From contig NC_079491.1 of NCBI RefSeq assembly GCF_020520425.1, positions 30,247,449 through 30,311,448 on the forward strand: a DNA stretch of 64,000 nt. The letters run 5' to 3'. Both the position numbers and the translations under genes were made by a program. Positions 12,705-22,986 of this stretch are shown here, in pieces. Numbering within the stretch: the first letter of the stretch is position 1; every line of letters starts with the position of its first letter. The notes below the pieces were generated by a model. That model saw only the letters and a list, made by a program, of their open reading frames with translations. It was not told the origin of the DNA and ran no database searches. Origin of the DNA: Spinacia oleracea (Eukaryota > Streptophyta > Magnoliopsida > Caryophyllales > Amaranthaceae).

Positions 12705-15700
12705 GAAAAAACACCTTGCTTCACATGTAGAAAGATGAGGTTCGTTTCCATTCAATTTTCTGATTTCAATTTTAATTTGCAAACGGAATAAGATTATTTT
12801 TGCTAGTCTAAATTTTAGTTAGGGTTTTTGCCCCAAAATTTTGCTATATTCTGATTTATGTAGTGAATTTAGCTAAGATTTTATATAATTTGGGATTTTA
12901 AAGTGGGTTTGTATGTCTATTCATTAATTGATGATGTAGATTGGTTCAGCATCAACCAACTCAATATCCAACATCTGAAGAATTGAGCATTGGTAAAATC
13001 AATTTCAAGGTCTTAGCTTTGGGAAGATTGGAAGAATTCAGATCGCTTCACAAAGTAAATTTATATCCTTGTGTATTTTTCTTTGTCGATACTTCTATTT
13101 ACAGATTGATTGATCATCTATGTGTCAAATGTCTGAGGTGGTTTTTTGCTCAGTCTATTTATGTTTACGTTTTTTGATTGCTTTGTTGCTGTATGATGTT
13201 GGAATTGAGGTGATTACAAATGATAATTAATGGAGACATTATTATAATTTTTTTCCTTTTCGGTTTGGTTCATTTTGTTAATGAGCTCAATCTTAAGTAT
13301 TTTTATGAGCATAGAATGTGAGAATAGGATGTTATCTTGGGGAATATTTAGTCAAGGGCTTCCATTCACATTTGGTAATAAGAATTATTAATAGTTATAC
13401 ATGATACTTAGTGGCCAAGATGAACTGCCAATGAAAATAAGAAATCATATTATTCTGTGGTTTATCATATTATGTCTTGTTAGATACTACTTCAAATTTT
13501 CTAATAATCAAAGGAGAGATTAATGATATGGATTTATGTTGTTTGCACCATGTATCCTATGATTAAAAGGGGGAGATTATTATATTGTGGAGGAGAGGAC
13601 GGGGGTTTAATATTCTTGAATACAGATCTTCGTGCATTGTAGTTTCATTAAATCTAAATGGTAACTCAATCATTCAGGCAGTAAAGACTGGTTGGAGTTT
13701 TGCTGGGATAAAATCTTTTTGCAGATGATTGGAATGCAACTTTTGTTCAACTTTCATTCCCTTTTTCTTTCATATTAATTGGTGTTAATCTATTTCCCCG
13801 CTTTAAGGAGGAGTGATTATCCTTAATTTACATGTAATTCCTCTTTTTTGTTTACTTCTTATTGTTTCATGCTTAACCAGATATAACTTTGACTTCTTTT
13901 TCACTTGCAGATTTTTTTAAGTTAAACGCCCAACTATAAATATTCTAGTGTATAGTTGGACTTGCCACACTAGACTTTATACTCCTCTTCACTTGCAACT
14001 TTTTCAGGTTTCTATTTGGCAGCAACTGTAGAAGGTTTACCTGATGTTTCATCCCCTTTGCGTTCCTGTTGTTTGTATTTGAATGGTAGGAACAAATCGG
14101 AGATCTTCTAGAGCAATGGCTCCGTAACTGAAATGATCTTCTCATGAAGTCGCAGCCATGGTCATATGACTCAACCATGTAAGTAGTTATCTTTAAGTTG
14201 GTGTGAAGGTCTGTTGCAACTTTGTAAGACTGAATGTAAAAGTTATTGAGTCTTACATAAATTTTCACTCTATATGCATATATAGCTTATTTGCCTTGCA
14301 AATTTGTATACAATACCGTTTAGGAATATAGTTTTCCTTTTGATCTTCATTTGTCATTTTCCTATTATTTGATCGTCATTTGTTGTTTTCCTATTATTTG
14401 ATCTTCATTTGTTGTTTTCCTATTATTTCGCAGTTTCCTGTTTCTGGTTAGGACAGACTACTGGGAGATTCGTGGCTAAGTCACGCATACAAAGCCAACA
14501 AGTATTCACGGGAACATTGACCCTACAGAGGACCATGACTTCAACTTTATTGGGGTTTAGGCCAGCAGTGAAGTTGTAGTAGCCTTTTGTTCTTCAATAA
14601 CCAAGGATATTGGCTTGAAGACTGCTTGGAGGTTGGCGGAGAACTGGAGGCGGGCAAATCTCCTCTTACTGAAAGTGAGTATCCGTTATTCCTTTTAATG
14701 TCTTACATGATACCTTTTTTCACATTATTAGCAGCCTTTTATTGTTCTATTGGATATACAAGTTCGGTTCTCTTAACTTATATAAACTTACAAGTTCTGC
14801 ACTGAACTTTGACCAACCAAGGATTTGTTTGTTGGAAATCATCAACATGTAACTCAGTTCTCATTACAACTATTGTTCCGTATGCATAATTCTTAGAGTT
14901 TTGTCTTTCACGTTTGATTTTGCTCTCACCTAGCTCCATTTGAAATTTTTGTGTCTGCAAGATGTTTTTCAGGGTTTCTATCCAGCTTAGATTCTTTTCC
15001 AAATATGATTTATTATATCATAGCGAAGGAAAACGTGTGATATTTAGGCCGCTGAAGCAAGCGTCAGGTAATCGGGTTGAGTTGTGTATGATGAAGAGAA
15101 GAAACTGATGGATCTGTGGAGGTTGAGATGTCTGAACAGTAACAAACTTCTATGACATTTCTTCCCTGCATCTCTGCACGCGCACACACACACACACACT
15201 AAAGTATGAATTTGATTCTCTGAAACAGAACCAAAAATCTAGCATTTATCAGTATCAACAAGCCTAATGTTTTTACATTCTTGGAAGGCCCACAAAGTCT
15301 CTTGTAAACTTTATAGATAGACTACTCTGCATAATTTCTTGTTTTACTTTACAAATTTACTTTTCTTGTTATTTATGTGATTTTTTTGTGCGATGTATAG
15401 GTAGCACAGAAGATTTTAAAATCCAATCTCCAGATCGAGTTATAGGTTTTAAAGGAGGAATAAAGTTTAAAAATACAAAGGGACAACAATGAATCCACCA
15501 GAACAAAGTTCTTGCAGTTGCATGTCACGTGGAGGAAGTGAAGAAAACAACGAAATGAAGGCCATATTACTTTGGTTGAGTCTAAAATGAAAATATTCGA
15601 AGATATGTTGGTGTCACAACTTAATGTTGCAATTCCTACTTCACAAGAAGGTTCAGAAATGTCCTAGTACTTAAAGATGGGTATTTAACACGCTTTATAT

Positions 15701-16321
15701 CGGTTTAGAGTTATTGATGTAGGTGTTTTTTGAAGTTTAAGAACAGGGAGTTGTTTAGATATTCCTCTAGTTTAGAACATGAAATTTGATCTTTAGTGTG
15801 GATGTTTGGTTGTGTTGTTGAACCTTATCATAATTATTATTGATTTTGTTTAACGAAAATTTAGTTTATTATGTATTTTGAAATATTGAATAAAATAGCA
15901 GGTTTAACCAGTTGAAACGATGAACAATGTTTTTTATATACTCCATTAACGACAAAATATGTTTGTTGTTGTTGGACTACAATTCAAATTTGGTGGTATA
16001 TTGAATTTCTTTTTACGTCGATTTAGTTGGTCGTTATTCTTTATCTGTTCGATGTTATTGAATGCACAATAATGACAACAAATTAAACCGTCGTAATAAA
16101 TGAACGACGAACAAACTATTTTGTCGTTAATAAGGAACGACGAACACATCATTTCGTCGTTTAAAATTCACGACGAACATTGTCGTTAAAACCAATAACG
16201 TCGGAACCTGTTACGACAAAACTAACGACGAACTTTGTTCTTTGTTAAAGGTTTTAACGACAACTTTTTGGCCTTATAACGAAGAAAAAGTTCGTCGTTA
16301 TAAACCATTTTTCTAGTAGTG
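12705..16321 (-). mobile_element. CACTA (EnSpm) transposon right-hand part
   Basis: The right end reads TTTTTCTAGTAGTG, i.e. CACTACTAGAAAAA on the minus strand, the CACTA terminal motif. Subterminal DNA (15,940-16,310) holds many copies of ACGACGAA/TTCGTCGTT in both orientations, as CACTA elements do. The left terminus is not in the window. Copia A sits against position 12,704, so it probably inserted into this element. The interior has no intact gene, and only short exon-like fragments are seen. Confidence 0.65.
15489..15667 (+). pseudogene. Possible C-terminal remnant of a CACTA-associated protein
   Basis: An ATG at 15,489 opens a short frame (begins MNPPEQSSCSCMSRGGSEE) that ends after 34 codons. 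A second frame then reads VESKMKIFEDMLVSQLN and stops at 15,667. The position near the CACTA terminus and the helical C-terminal tail fit a TNP-like accessory protein, but there is no decisive motif. Confidence 0.3.
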
Positions 16322-16973
16322 CTCCTGCCACATGCATCTACCACGAATGCTCCTCCATCTGATGAGTCATCCGATCCTTGCTTCATCAATTTTTCGTTCT
16401 CTAGAAGAACAACAATGGTCTCTTCCAAAGCCAACTTCGTTTTCCCCACCAACAAAGATGTAATCACAGTATTATACTTCTTTGGTAGAGACACAAGTAG
16501 AAGAATAGCTTTGTCCCCATCCTTTAATTTTTCATCTAAATTATTCAGTTGGTTGATCAAGCCATTAAAACGATTCATATGATCTCTCAAAACTCCATCT
16601 TCTTCCATCTCGATCGAGTCCGAACAAATCTTTCATGAGAAATAACTTGTTTGTCAAAGATTTGGACTGATATGTCTTTGTCAACTTCTCCCACAAACTT
16701 TTAGGGTTATCTTCCTCAAGAACATCATACTCAATTTTCGGTGCAAGGGCCAACCGGATTGTCGATGCCGCACGTAACTTCATGTCTTCCAACTTTGCCT
16801 TTTTTACTTCGGTAGGCTTATTATCTTCAAGGGTTCCATACAACCCTTGTTGGATTAGGAGATCTCTCACTGCGCTCTGCCATAAGACAAAATTGTTCGT
16901 CCTTCCATTAAACAATTGAATCTCGAACCTTCCACCAACTTTTTCCATCACAAACCTTAGCTTCGATACCACT
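16322..16973 (-). pseudogene. Copia element B gag, truncated
   Basis: Minus strand, starting MEKVGGRFEIQLFNGRTNNF near 16,948. It is a copia gag N-terminus (LWQSAVRDLLIQQGLYG, then a UBN2-type domain with NRFNGLINQLNNLDEKLKD). A frameshift lies near 16,610. The frame runs into the CACTA terminus at 16,321, which truncates the gene. The primer site TGGTATCGAAGC lies at 16,960-16,972 between the gag and the LTR. Confidence 0.85.
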
Positions 16974-17404
16974 TGTTAGGAATAGTACGAGATAACAATC
17001 TAGACAAAACACACACAACATAAATAATGTGGTATACACACGTCCCAACTTGTATTATTAATCAAAACCGTTATTAATAATACAATCAATCAACCTCACA
17101 AGTGTTTCTCTCAAACTATGCTCAAACTCATGATCTCCAGCATGTCAATTATAATGGTATATAAGTCCCTATTAAATTATATACCCAAACTTCCTAACCC
17201 TAGTCCTAGTATTAGGAAACACAATATTACGAGAATATTACAATTTAGGAGAAACCAATATACTAGCAAATCTATCCTTAAATTATAACTCGTAAAATAG
17301 GAATACAATATATTTCCTAAATAAATATCTAGTAATATACCAAAAATGAAACTGATTGCCATATTGGGTTATTAAAAATAAGTTAATAACAACATATGTT
17401 AACA
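16974..17404 (-). repeat. Copia element B 5' LTR
   Basis: It is 431 bp, bounded by TGTTAGGAATAG and ATATGTTAACA, so the ends form the short inverted repeat TGTTA/TAACA. The left edge abuts the initiator-tRNA primer site. The right boundary is inferred from the inverted ends only. Confidence 0.7.
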
Positions 17405-17691
17405 CATAATTAACCTTCCCAAACAACACAAATGAATTGTCCCACATTAATAAAAGATGAGATCGAGGGTGAATCACTTTAGAAGACTTAATGAGCTATG
17501 TACTCCTCTTGTAGAGCGAGTCTTTTTCTTGTTGTGCACGACCTAAGCCCCATGACAACAAAAAATCATTATGGTATCACAGTCTAGGGTTCATGAAGTA
17601 TGTCGACAATGAATTGGATTTAAACTAAACACTAATACTGTCCTTCACTCTAAAATGGGTTTGCCTAGGGAAAAAGTGTTTAATTTATATA
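17405..17691 (+). other. Possible LTR remnant with a plus-strand primer site
   Basis: TGGTATCACAGTC at 17,572-17,584 resembles a tRNA-Met primer site on the plus strand. It is preceded by about 120 bp starting TGTCCCACATTAAT, the kind of start seen in small LTR elements (TRIM-like). No coding sequence follows. Confidence 0.35.
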
Positions 17692-17950
17692 CTTCCTCCG
17701 TCTTTTAATACTCGCAACGTTTGTAAGTTTCACGCATGCCAATGCACAACTTTGATCATTTATATCTTAAATTCTCTTTATGCAAAAATTATAAAAAGTT
17801 GATATTTTGATAATACTCATTGAGACGAATCTAACAAGATCTCACATGACTATGTTTTATCTTATATAAAAAACACTACGAATAGTCAAAGTAGATTATA
17901 TGAATAGTGGCAAAAGTCCAAACGTTGCGAGTATTAAAAGACGGAGGAAG
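17692..17950. mobile_element. Stowaway-like MITE
   Basis: Inverted ends CTTCCTCCGTCTTTTAATAC and GTATTAAAAGACGGAGGAAG are flanked by TA on both sides. It is 259 bp and has no coding capacity. Confidence 0.9.
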
Positions 17951-17952
17951 TA

Positions 17953-18272
17953 CTACCTTTATTTCAAAATGAATTTTACAGTTTTTGTTTTAGTTAGTTT
18001 GATATTGTTGTTTACATTGTGTTTTACTATTTTTGGACATTAATATTTACTACCTTATCCTTCTATCCCGCTACATTTACAATTTTTCACTCACTTTTTT
18101 CTTACTTTTATTTTTTCTTACACCCATCAACACTTTTACACATTTCTCTTACTTTATCCATATTTTATTATATTTACCTACATTTTATACAATCTCCTTT
18201 TTTATCTTAATATTTATGCAAATACTCCGTAGTACTCCGTATTACAAAGATTCATTTCAAAACAATACGGAG
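17953..18272. mobile_element. Stowaway-like MITE, head to tail with the previous one
   Basis: The left end CTACCTTTATTTCAAAATGA is the imperfect inverse of the right end TCATTTCAAAACAATACGGAG, with TA at both edges. It shares the TA dinucleotide at 17,951-17,952 with the neighbouring MITE. Confidence 0.7.
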
Positions 18273-18641
18273 TATTAAATTTTTCGGATATTTCATTAAA
18301 TACCCCCGAGTTTTGAAGTAATTCACCAAATGCCCATCAAGTTCCAATAATTCACCAAATACCCCTGACAATTGACTTAATGCCCCAAATACCCTTACTT
18401 TTAACGGTCCGTTAGTCCGCCGTTAGCCTAGTTTCATAATTCACCAAATACCCCTATTATTAAACTTATTTCACCAAATGCCCCAAACTTAAAAGTAGTT
18501 ATTCTGATGTTCCAACGGCTAGTTTTTTCGTTTGAAAAGTAGTTGTTGGTCTTGCTTGGCTATAAAAACCCACTTTCTGGATGTTTCTTGTAATTTAGAT
18601 GTTGTTTTTATTTGTTTTTCTAATTGCATTAGATTTGTGTC

Positions 18642-18902
18642 ATGAGTTTTGTTTCAAATTCATCATCCACACACAATGAGTCCACATATATTAGAGTACC
18701 TAACCAATTTTGCTATTGTGATAGGAAATTTGTCATCTGAAGCTCCGATACAACACTCAATCCGCAAAGGTTGTGCTACAAGTGTACAAGTGTGATCCTT
18801 GCAACAATCTGAGATGGTGCAAGGGAGTAGTTGAGCAAGAAAACAGAGGGCAGCAGCATGAAGGGACAATACAGGGGAAGCTTAGACGAAGGAGAAAGTA
18901 CT
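18642..18902 (+). pseudogene. GRF zinc-finger protein, broken copy
   Basis: ATG at 18,642 begins MSFVSNSSSTHNESTYIRVP, then C-Y-C and NPQRLCYKC, the same order as the intact gene at 37,635-38,015. A stop (TGA at about 18,737, where the intact copy has an arginine codon) and an 8-bp duplication (ACAAGTGT twice near 18,778) break the frame. In the shifted frame CDPCNNLRWCKG completes the zinc finger. This identifies it as a decayed relative of the membrane GRF protein in the other MULE. Confidence 0.75.
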
Positions 18903-19065
18903 GAAAATAGGGGAAACAGTAAGATGCAATAGGACTTGAAGCAAATGAAGAAAAAGCTAATATTGTAATGTCAATACAAGGCATCTTACTTTGATTTTGA
19001 AATGAAGAAAGGCTAATCCTATTTATGTCATGGTTTGGGATGGACAGGCAGAACTTAGGACTCAG

Positions 19066-19366
19066 GAGAGTAAGCAAGTACTTTTAGCAAAGAAAGGTCA
19101 AGACTTCAGAGAACTCTTAGCAAAGAAATTGGGAGGCAAACAACATGTGAAAGAAGTCCGAGGGCAGGGTCTTATTATTGGTATAGAGTTGGATGTACAA
19201 GTTGGCCCGCTAGTTGATGCTTGTCGAAATTTAGGAATGTTAAATTGTTAATATTAACTGCTAGAAAAGGAAAATAGTGAGATTGGTTCCTCCACTGACC
19301 TTATTAGAACAGGAGCTCGAAACAGGTTCTGAGATTCTCCTCAAGTGTTTCCCGTCCCTGGGTTGA
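19066..19366 (+). pseudogene. Captured C-terminal fragment of acetylornithine aminotransferase
   Basis: The frame around 19,090-19,250 reads [20 protein letters not shown], then [14 protein letters not shown] and [12 protein letters not shown], the conserved C-terminal region of plant acetylornithine aminotransferase (arginine biosynthesis, plastid). After an 8-bp insertion near 19,246 it continues ILTARKGK. After a further one-base slip it reads VRLVPPLTLLEQELE and EILLKCFPSLG and reaches what looks like the native stop at 19,364. The pyridoxal-binding N-terminal part is absent. Two frame breaks and a missing start mean it makes no enzyme. It lies between the two MULE terminal repeats, so it was acquired by the transposon. 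The family assignment rests on the [12 protein letters not shown] and VRLVPPL motifs. Confidence 0.85.
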
Positions 19367-20073
19367 AGCGGTGGAGTTGAATTTGTGTACGATGAGTTGA
19401 TGTCTGTCAAATTTCCTTGTGACATCAATAGATCCAAAGCTCATAATTGGCATCGTAGCTGTAAATCAGAAATAAGTTTCCTAGTAGCTTCTCTTTGGAT
19501 TATGCCTTGGGTTTAATGTACAAATTGTCATTTCAAGATATCCCACTCGTTAATCAGAACATTGATTTTCTTTGTTGCTTGGATTCATTTCATAAGTATC
19601 TTTCTCCCTTATTATAAGGCTTAGTTTGTTATTTTGATACCTATAAATTGCGTAGCTTTGTATTGAGTGGAACACACAATCAACATTATTATTTTCTCTT
19701 CGTACTACGTTTGTTCAAAATTAGCCTTTAGATATTATCACAACTTTAGTGGATCAAGAAGGCATAAGAAAACAATAAGCAACGACTAATTTTCAAACGA
19801 AAAAGCTAGCCGTTAAAACATCAGAATAACTATTTTTAAGGTTGGGGCATTTGGTGAAATTAGTTTAATAATAGGGGTATTTGGTGAAATAATTTTTTTA
19901 AAAAGGGGCATTTGGTGAATTATGAAACTAGGCTAACGGCGGACGAACGGACCGTTATCCGTAAGGGTATTTGGGGCATTAAGTCAATTGTCAGGGGTAT
20001 TTGGTGAATTATTGGAACTTGATGGGCATTTGGTGAATTACTTCAAAACTCGGGGTATTTCATGAAATAACCG

Positions 20074-20386
20074 TAAATTTTTAGAGCAAACTTTTTCTTT
20101 TTCTTATTTTCAAAAAGACCCTCGTTGTTCCATGGTAAACATAGAATAAAATATGGGTTCAAGATTTATGTTTTTTAAATGATTGGTTCACGGGAGAACT
20201 TAATGACCTACTTAAACTAGTACTATCTGTCAACCATCTGTGAGCAGACCATACATATGCTGATATCCGGTACTAAGTTACTAACTGGACCTTTGTGTAA
20301 ACCAACAGATGAACACTGAGAAGAACAAAACGCAGGTAATGATGACCATCCCACTACCACAAAGTGTCATGGACTCATGGGTCATA
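20074..20386. other. Intergenic, nothing recognised
   Basis: AT-rich sequence between the Pack-MULE and the next MITE. I see no gene. Confidence 0.6.
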
Positions 20387-20711
20387 CTCCCTCCGTCCCT
20401 TAATACTCGCATCGGTTTGACCGGTGCGGAGTTTAAAACATTGAAATTGACTTATTAATTTAATGGGTGTAAGTTGATAATGGAGTATTTTTTAATATAG
20501 TTAATGCGAAATGTGTAAGAGGTGGAGAGTGGTGAGTGGGGGTGTGAATTTTTAAATGATTTTTTGTAGGGAATAGGGATGTAGGTGGGGTTAGTAAGTA
20601 AGTGTGAGAAATAATATAATATAGGTATAAATTTCCATTTATAGAAGTGTTGCAAGTATTAAGGGATGGCCCGAAAAGGAAAGCGGTGCAAGTATTAAGG
20701 GACGGAGGGAG
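20387..20711. mobile_element. Stowaway-like MITE (CTCCCTCCGTCC family)
   Basis: Inverted ends CTCCCTCCGTCCCTTAATAC and GTATTAAGGGACGGAGGGAG, TA on both sides, 325 bp. Same family as 39,776, 46,829, 53,833 and 55,954. Confidence 0.92.
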
Positions 20712-21008
20712 TATTATTAATTAGTTAATCCCCTTTCCTTTAAATGATCGCCCTAATTTTTATTTCGATCGGTCCTTTTGAATTTATCCCATACCATTTA
20801 TAGTATGTGATCCTCACAAATTTCCTCTCAGACATTAATATTTATTTGAGCAAAAAAACAACAATATCGACTCACTTGCTTAATTTTCTTTTGCCTTCTC
20901 TCTTAAAAAAGTGAACATTGTGATTTGCGGCAATCTTTTAGAAACAAAGGGAGTATTTCTAACAAGTACTCCGTAATATGTGAGCAGATGATAAATGTTA
21001 GGCCATTA

Positions 21009-21319
21009 GAACATCTCCAATGGTTGTAGCTAGGGACTAGCTTGAAATTTATAAAGGTTTCAAGCTAATAGCTAGACCATTGGAGTGAAACTAATAAATT
21101 AGCGTGGCCAAGCAAATTAGCTTAAACAAGCTAATTTGCTTGACAATTAGCTCTCAAAATTGCCAAATAATTAATTGACAAGTGGACAAGTGGGACAAAT
21201 TTAAATAACAAGCTAGTTGCTAGCCATTGGAGCACAAATTTGCTAAACAATAAAATAGCTTAAAATCTTATGTGGCATAACAAGCTAATTATCAAATTAG
21301 CTTACTATTGGAGATGCTC
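21009..21319. mobile_element. PIF/Harbinger-like (Tourist) MITE
   Basis: Ends GAACATCTCCAATGG and CTATTGGAGATGCTC are inverted repeats, and TTA flanks both sides (21,006-21,008 and 21,320-21,322). It is 311 bp with internal GCTAATTTGCTT-type inverted copies. The TTA target favours PIF/Harbinger. Confidence 0.8.
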
Positions 21320-21329
21320 TTAGGGTTTA

Positions 21330-21796
21330 CTAGATTAGGTCCCGTGCACGCACGGATATTTGAAAATTATTATTTGACTATCTATTTTATAAAAAAATTA
21401 ATTGAATTATTTATCCTTAAATCTATTGCGTAATTAATAATCTCGAATGGACTCATTTTATCATATTTTAACTTACTACGTATTATATATTTGATATGTT
21501 TAATATAATGATCTGACTAAATTTTTTTAATATATTTAATATGCTAATTTGGCCAAAATATTGAGTAAGAATATTTTCTATTATTGATATGACAGTTTGA
21601 CTAAAATATTACCAAAACTTTAATAATGGCATAATCCATACTCCTATATTTTTTTCCATAAATAAACATTTATACAAAAGGAGAGAAAATAAAAAAAATA
21701 AATATGTTTTTTAGGAAAGAGTTTTTGGCGGGAAAATTTTTCACCTGGAAATGACATGTGTCATTCCTGGTGTCTCTTTTAGTATATAGTAATAGA
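21330..21796 (-). mobile_element. Non-autonomous Helitron
   Basis: On the minus strand it starts A|TCTATTACTATATACTAAAA and ends with CTAG|T. A 6-bp-stem hairpin (CCGTGC-GT-GCACGG) lies about 10 bases before the end. These are the hallmarks of plant Helitrons, which insert between A and T without duplication. It is 467 bp with no coding sequence. Confidence 0.75.
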
Positions 21797-22676
21797 TTTT
21801 CTTCTAATACAATGCGGAGTATGATATATGGCCCGATATGATTTTTTTCCCTAGTATGATTTCGATTAACTTAATTGTCTTAGGTAAAACTAAAATTATT
21901 TATGATTTATTGTTGCTTATTTAATTTGAATTTTTTAGAATATAGTACTGCGTATTAAAAAGTACGTAGTACGGTGTATAATTATAGGTTTAAATTAAAT
22001 CAATACTTGAATTAAGCCTGTGCGATGTACGGATTAATACAATAAAATTACAGAGGGAATGTATGATTTGTTACTTTTTTTATGGGATAAAAATATTAAT
22101 GACAGGATTTTCCGTCGTAAAAGAACAATTACAACGTGATTCCGTCACAAGCCCGTCCTGAAAGGGGGTTAGGTCGTCATAATTGACTACCTCATCACAT
22201 ATATCGATCATCTCAGTAATTAGACACTCTGTCGTAAAATATTTCACTTAAAACACGGGATTTGGGCCCGTCATAAATAGCCCTTCGTTAATGAATTTTT
22301 TTTTAAAACGTGATTCCGTCACAAGCCCGTCGTGAAAGGGGTTGGGTTGTCATAATTGACTACCTCGTCATTATATAGAACATGCTAGTTGACTCCTAAT
22401 AAAATTTATCTATTATTATCTTTTACTAAGTATTTATTTATTATTTAGACTCCTAGCAAAATTTATCTCTTATTGTCTTTTACCAGTATTTGACTCCTAT
22501 TATATTCAATTTTATCTCATTATTTATCATTTAAAAATAAAATTAATATTTAATTATGTGACTGGACAATCTTACGTGGACGCTCTAAATACTCTTGAAA
22601 ATACCCCTTATATATATATACATATATATTAGATTCAATTCAATGACATAGTCACTATTAAATGGTGAAGGGAGGA
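21797..22676. other. Intergenic, AT-rich, with a 65-bp direct repeat
   Basis: No gene seen. Two copies of an approximately 65-bp block lie at 22,134-22,196 and 22,308-22,373 (both contain GTGATTCCGTCACAAGCCCG and GTCATAATTGACTACCTC). They resemble CACTA subterminal sequence, but no terminus was found. Confidence 0.5.
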
Positions 22677-22694
22677 GTTAATAAGCGCAATTTC

Positions 22695-22731
22695 GATGGT
22701 GCAGGCGTGTGCACCTAGATCTAGGTGCACC
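22695..22731 (+). repeat. Left terminal inverted repeat of the 16.6-kb MULE
   Basis: 37 bp starting GATGGTGCAGGCGT, followed by a perfect 22-bp palindrome at 22,709-22,730 (GTGCACCTAGA and its complement). The outer nine bases (22,686-22,694) do not match the other end. Confidence 0.92.
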
Positions 22732-22986
22732 GGGATTAAAACGCAAACATTTTAAAACAAAACGCGTATTTTCATTAATTCTGCAGTTAAAAAGAACAAG
22801 TCTCACAATACAAAAGAACATCATGTGCTCTGTTCTTCCCTGTTTAGTTTTCGCGATTTTTTTTGTTGTTCGCTCCTTTTTGCGGGTATTTATATGTCTG
22901 GGCTTCATAATTTTGAATTCAAAAAGTGTGAATAGGAGAGAGAAAGCTTACATTTGTGCATAAATTTTTTTTAGAGAGAGAAACTG
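22732..22986 (+). promoter_or_regulatory. Left subterminal region and 5' leader of the transposase gene
   Basis: This is 255 bp between the terminal repeat and the transposase ATG. It contains AAAAGAACA twice (22,792 and 22,812), pointing opposite to the copies inside the gene, and a GAGAGAGA tract close to the start codon. Promoter role is inferred from position. Confidence 0.5.

Larger units (their letters stand above)
18285..20073. mobile_element. Pack-MULE with 9-bp target duplication
   Basis: It is 1,789 bp and flanked by TAAATTTTT at 18,276-18,284 and 20,074-20,082, an exact 9-bp duplication as Mutator elements make. Long inverted repeats (about 18,285-18,540 and 19,790-20,073) begin CGGATATTTCATTAAATACC / CGGTTATTTCATGAAATACC and consist largely of repeated TTCACCAAATGCCC-like units. 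Between them lie a broken GRF zinc-finger gene and a fragment of a host amino-acid biosynthesis gene. There is no transposase, so it is non-autonomous. Confidence 0.93.

Noticed and set aside
12941-13177. A short plus-strand frame starting MVQHQPTQYPTSEEL
   Set aside because: It has no recognised domain and no supported neighbours; possibly a captured exon piece, but not enough to call.
17572-17584. TGGTATCAC motifs considered as tRNA gene remnants
   Set aside because: They match only the tRNA-Met 3' complement expected of primer binding sites; no cloverleaf can be built around them.
18019-18278. Frames rich in Phe, Tyr and Leu
   Set aside because: They lie inside a MITE and reflect AT-rich composition.
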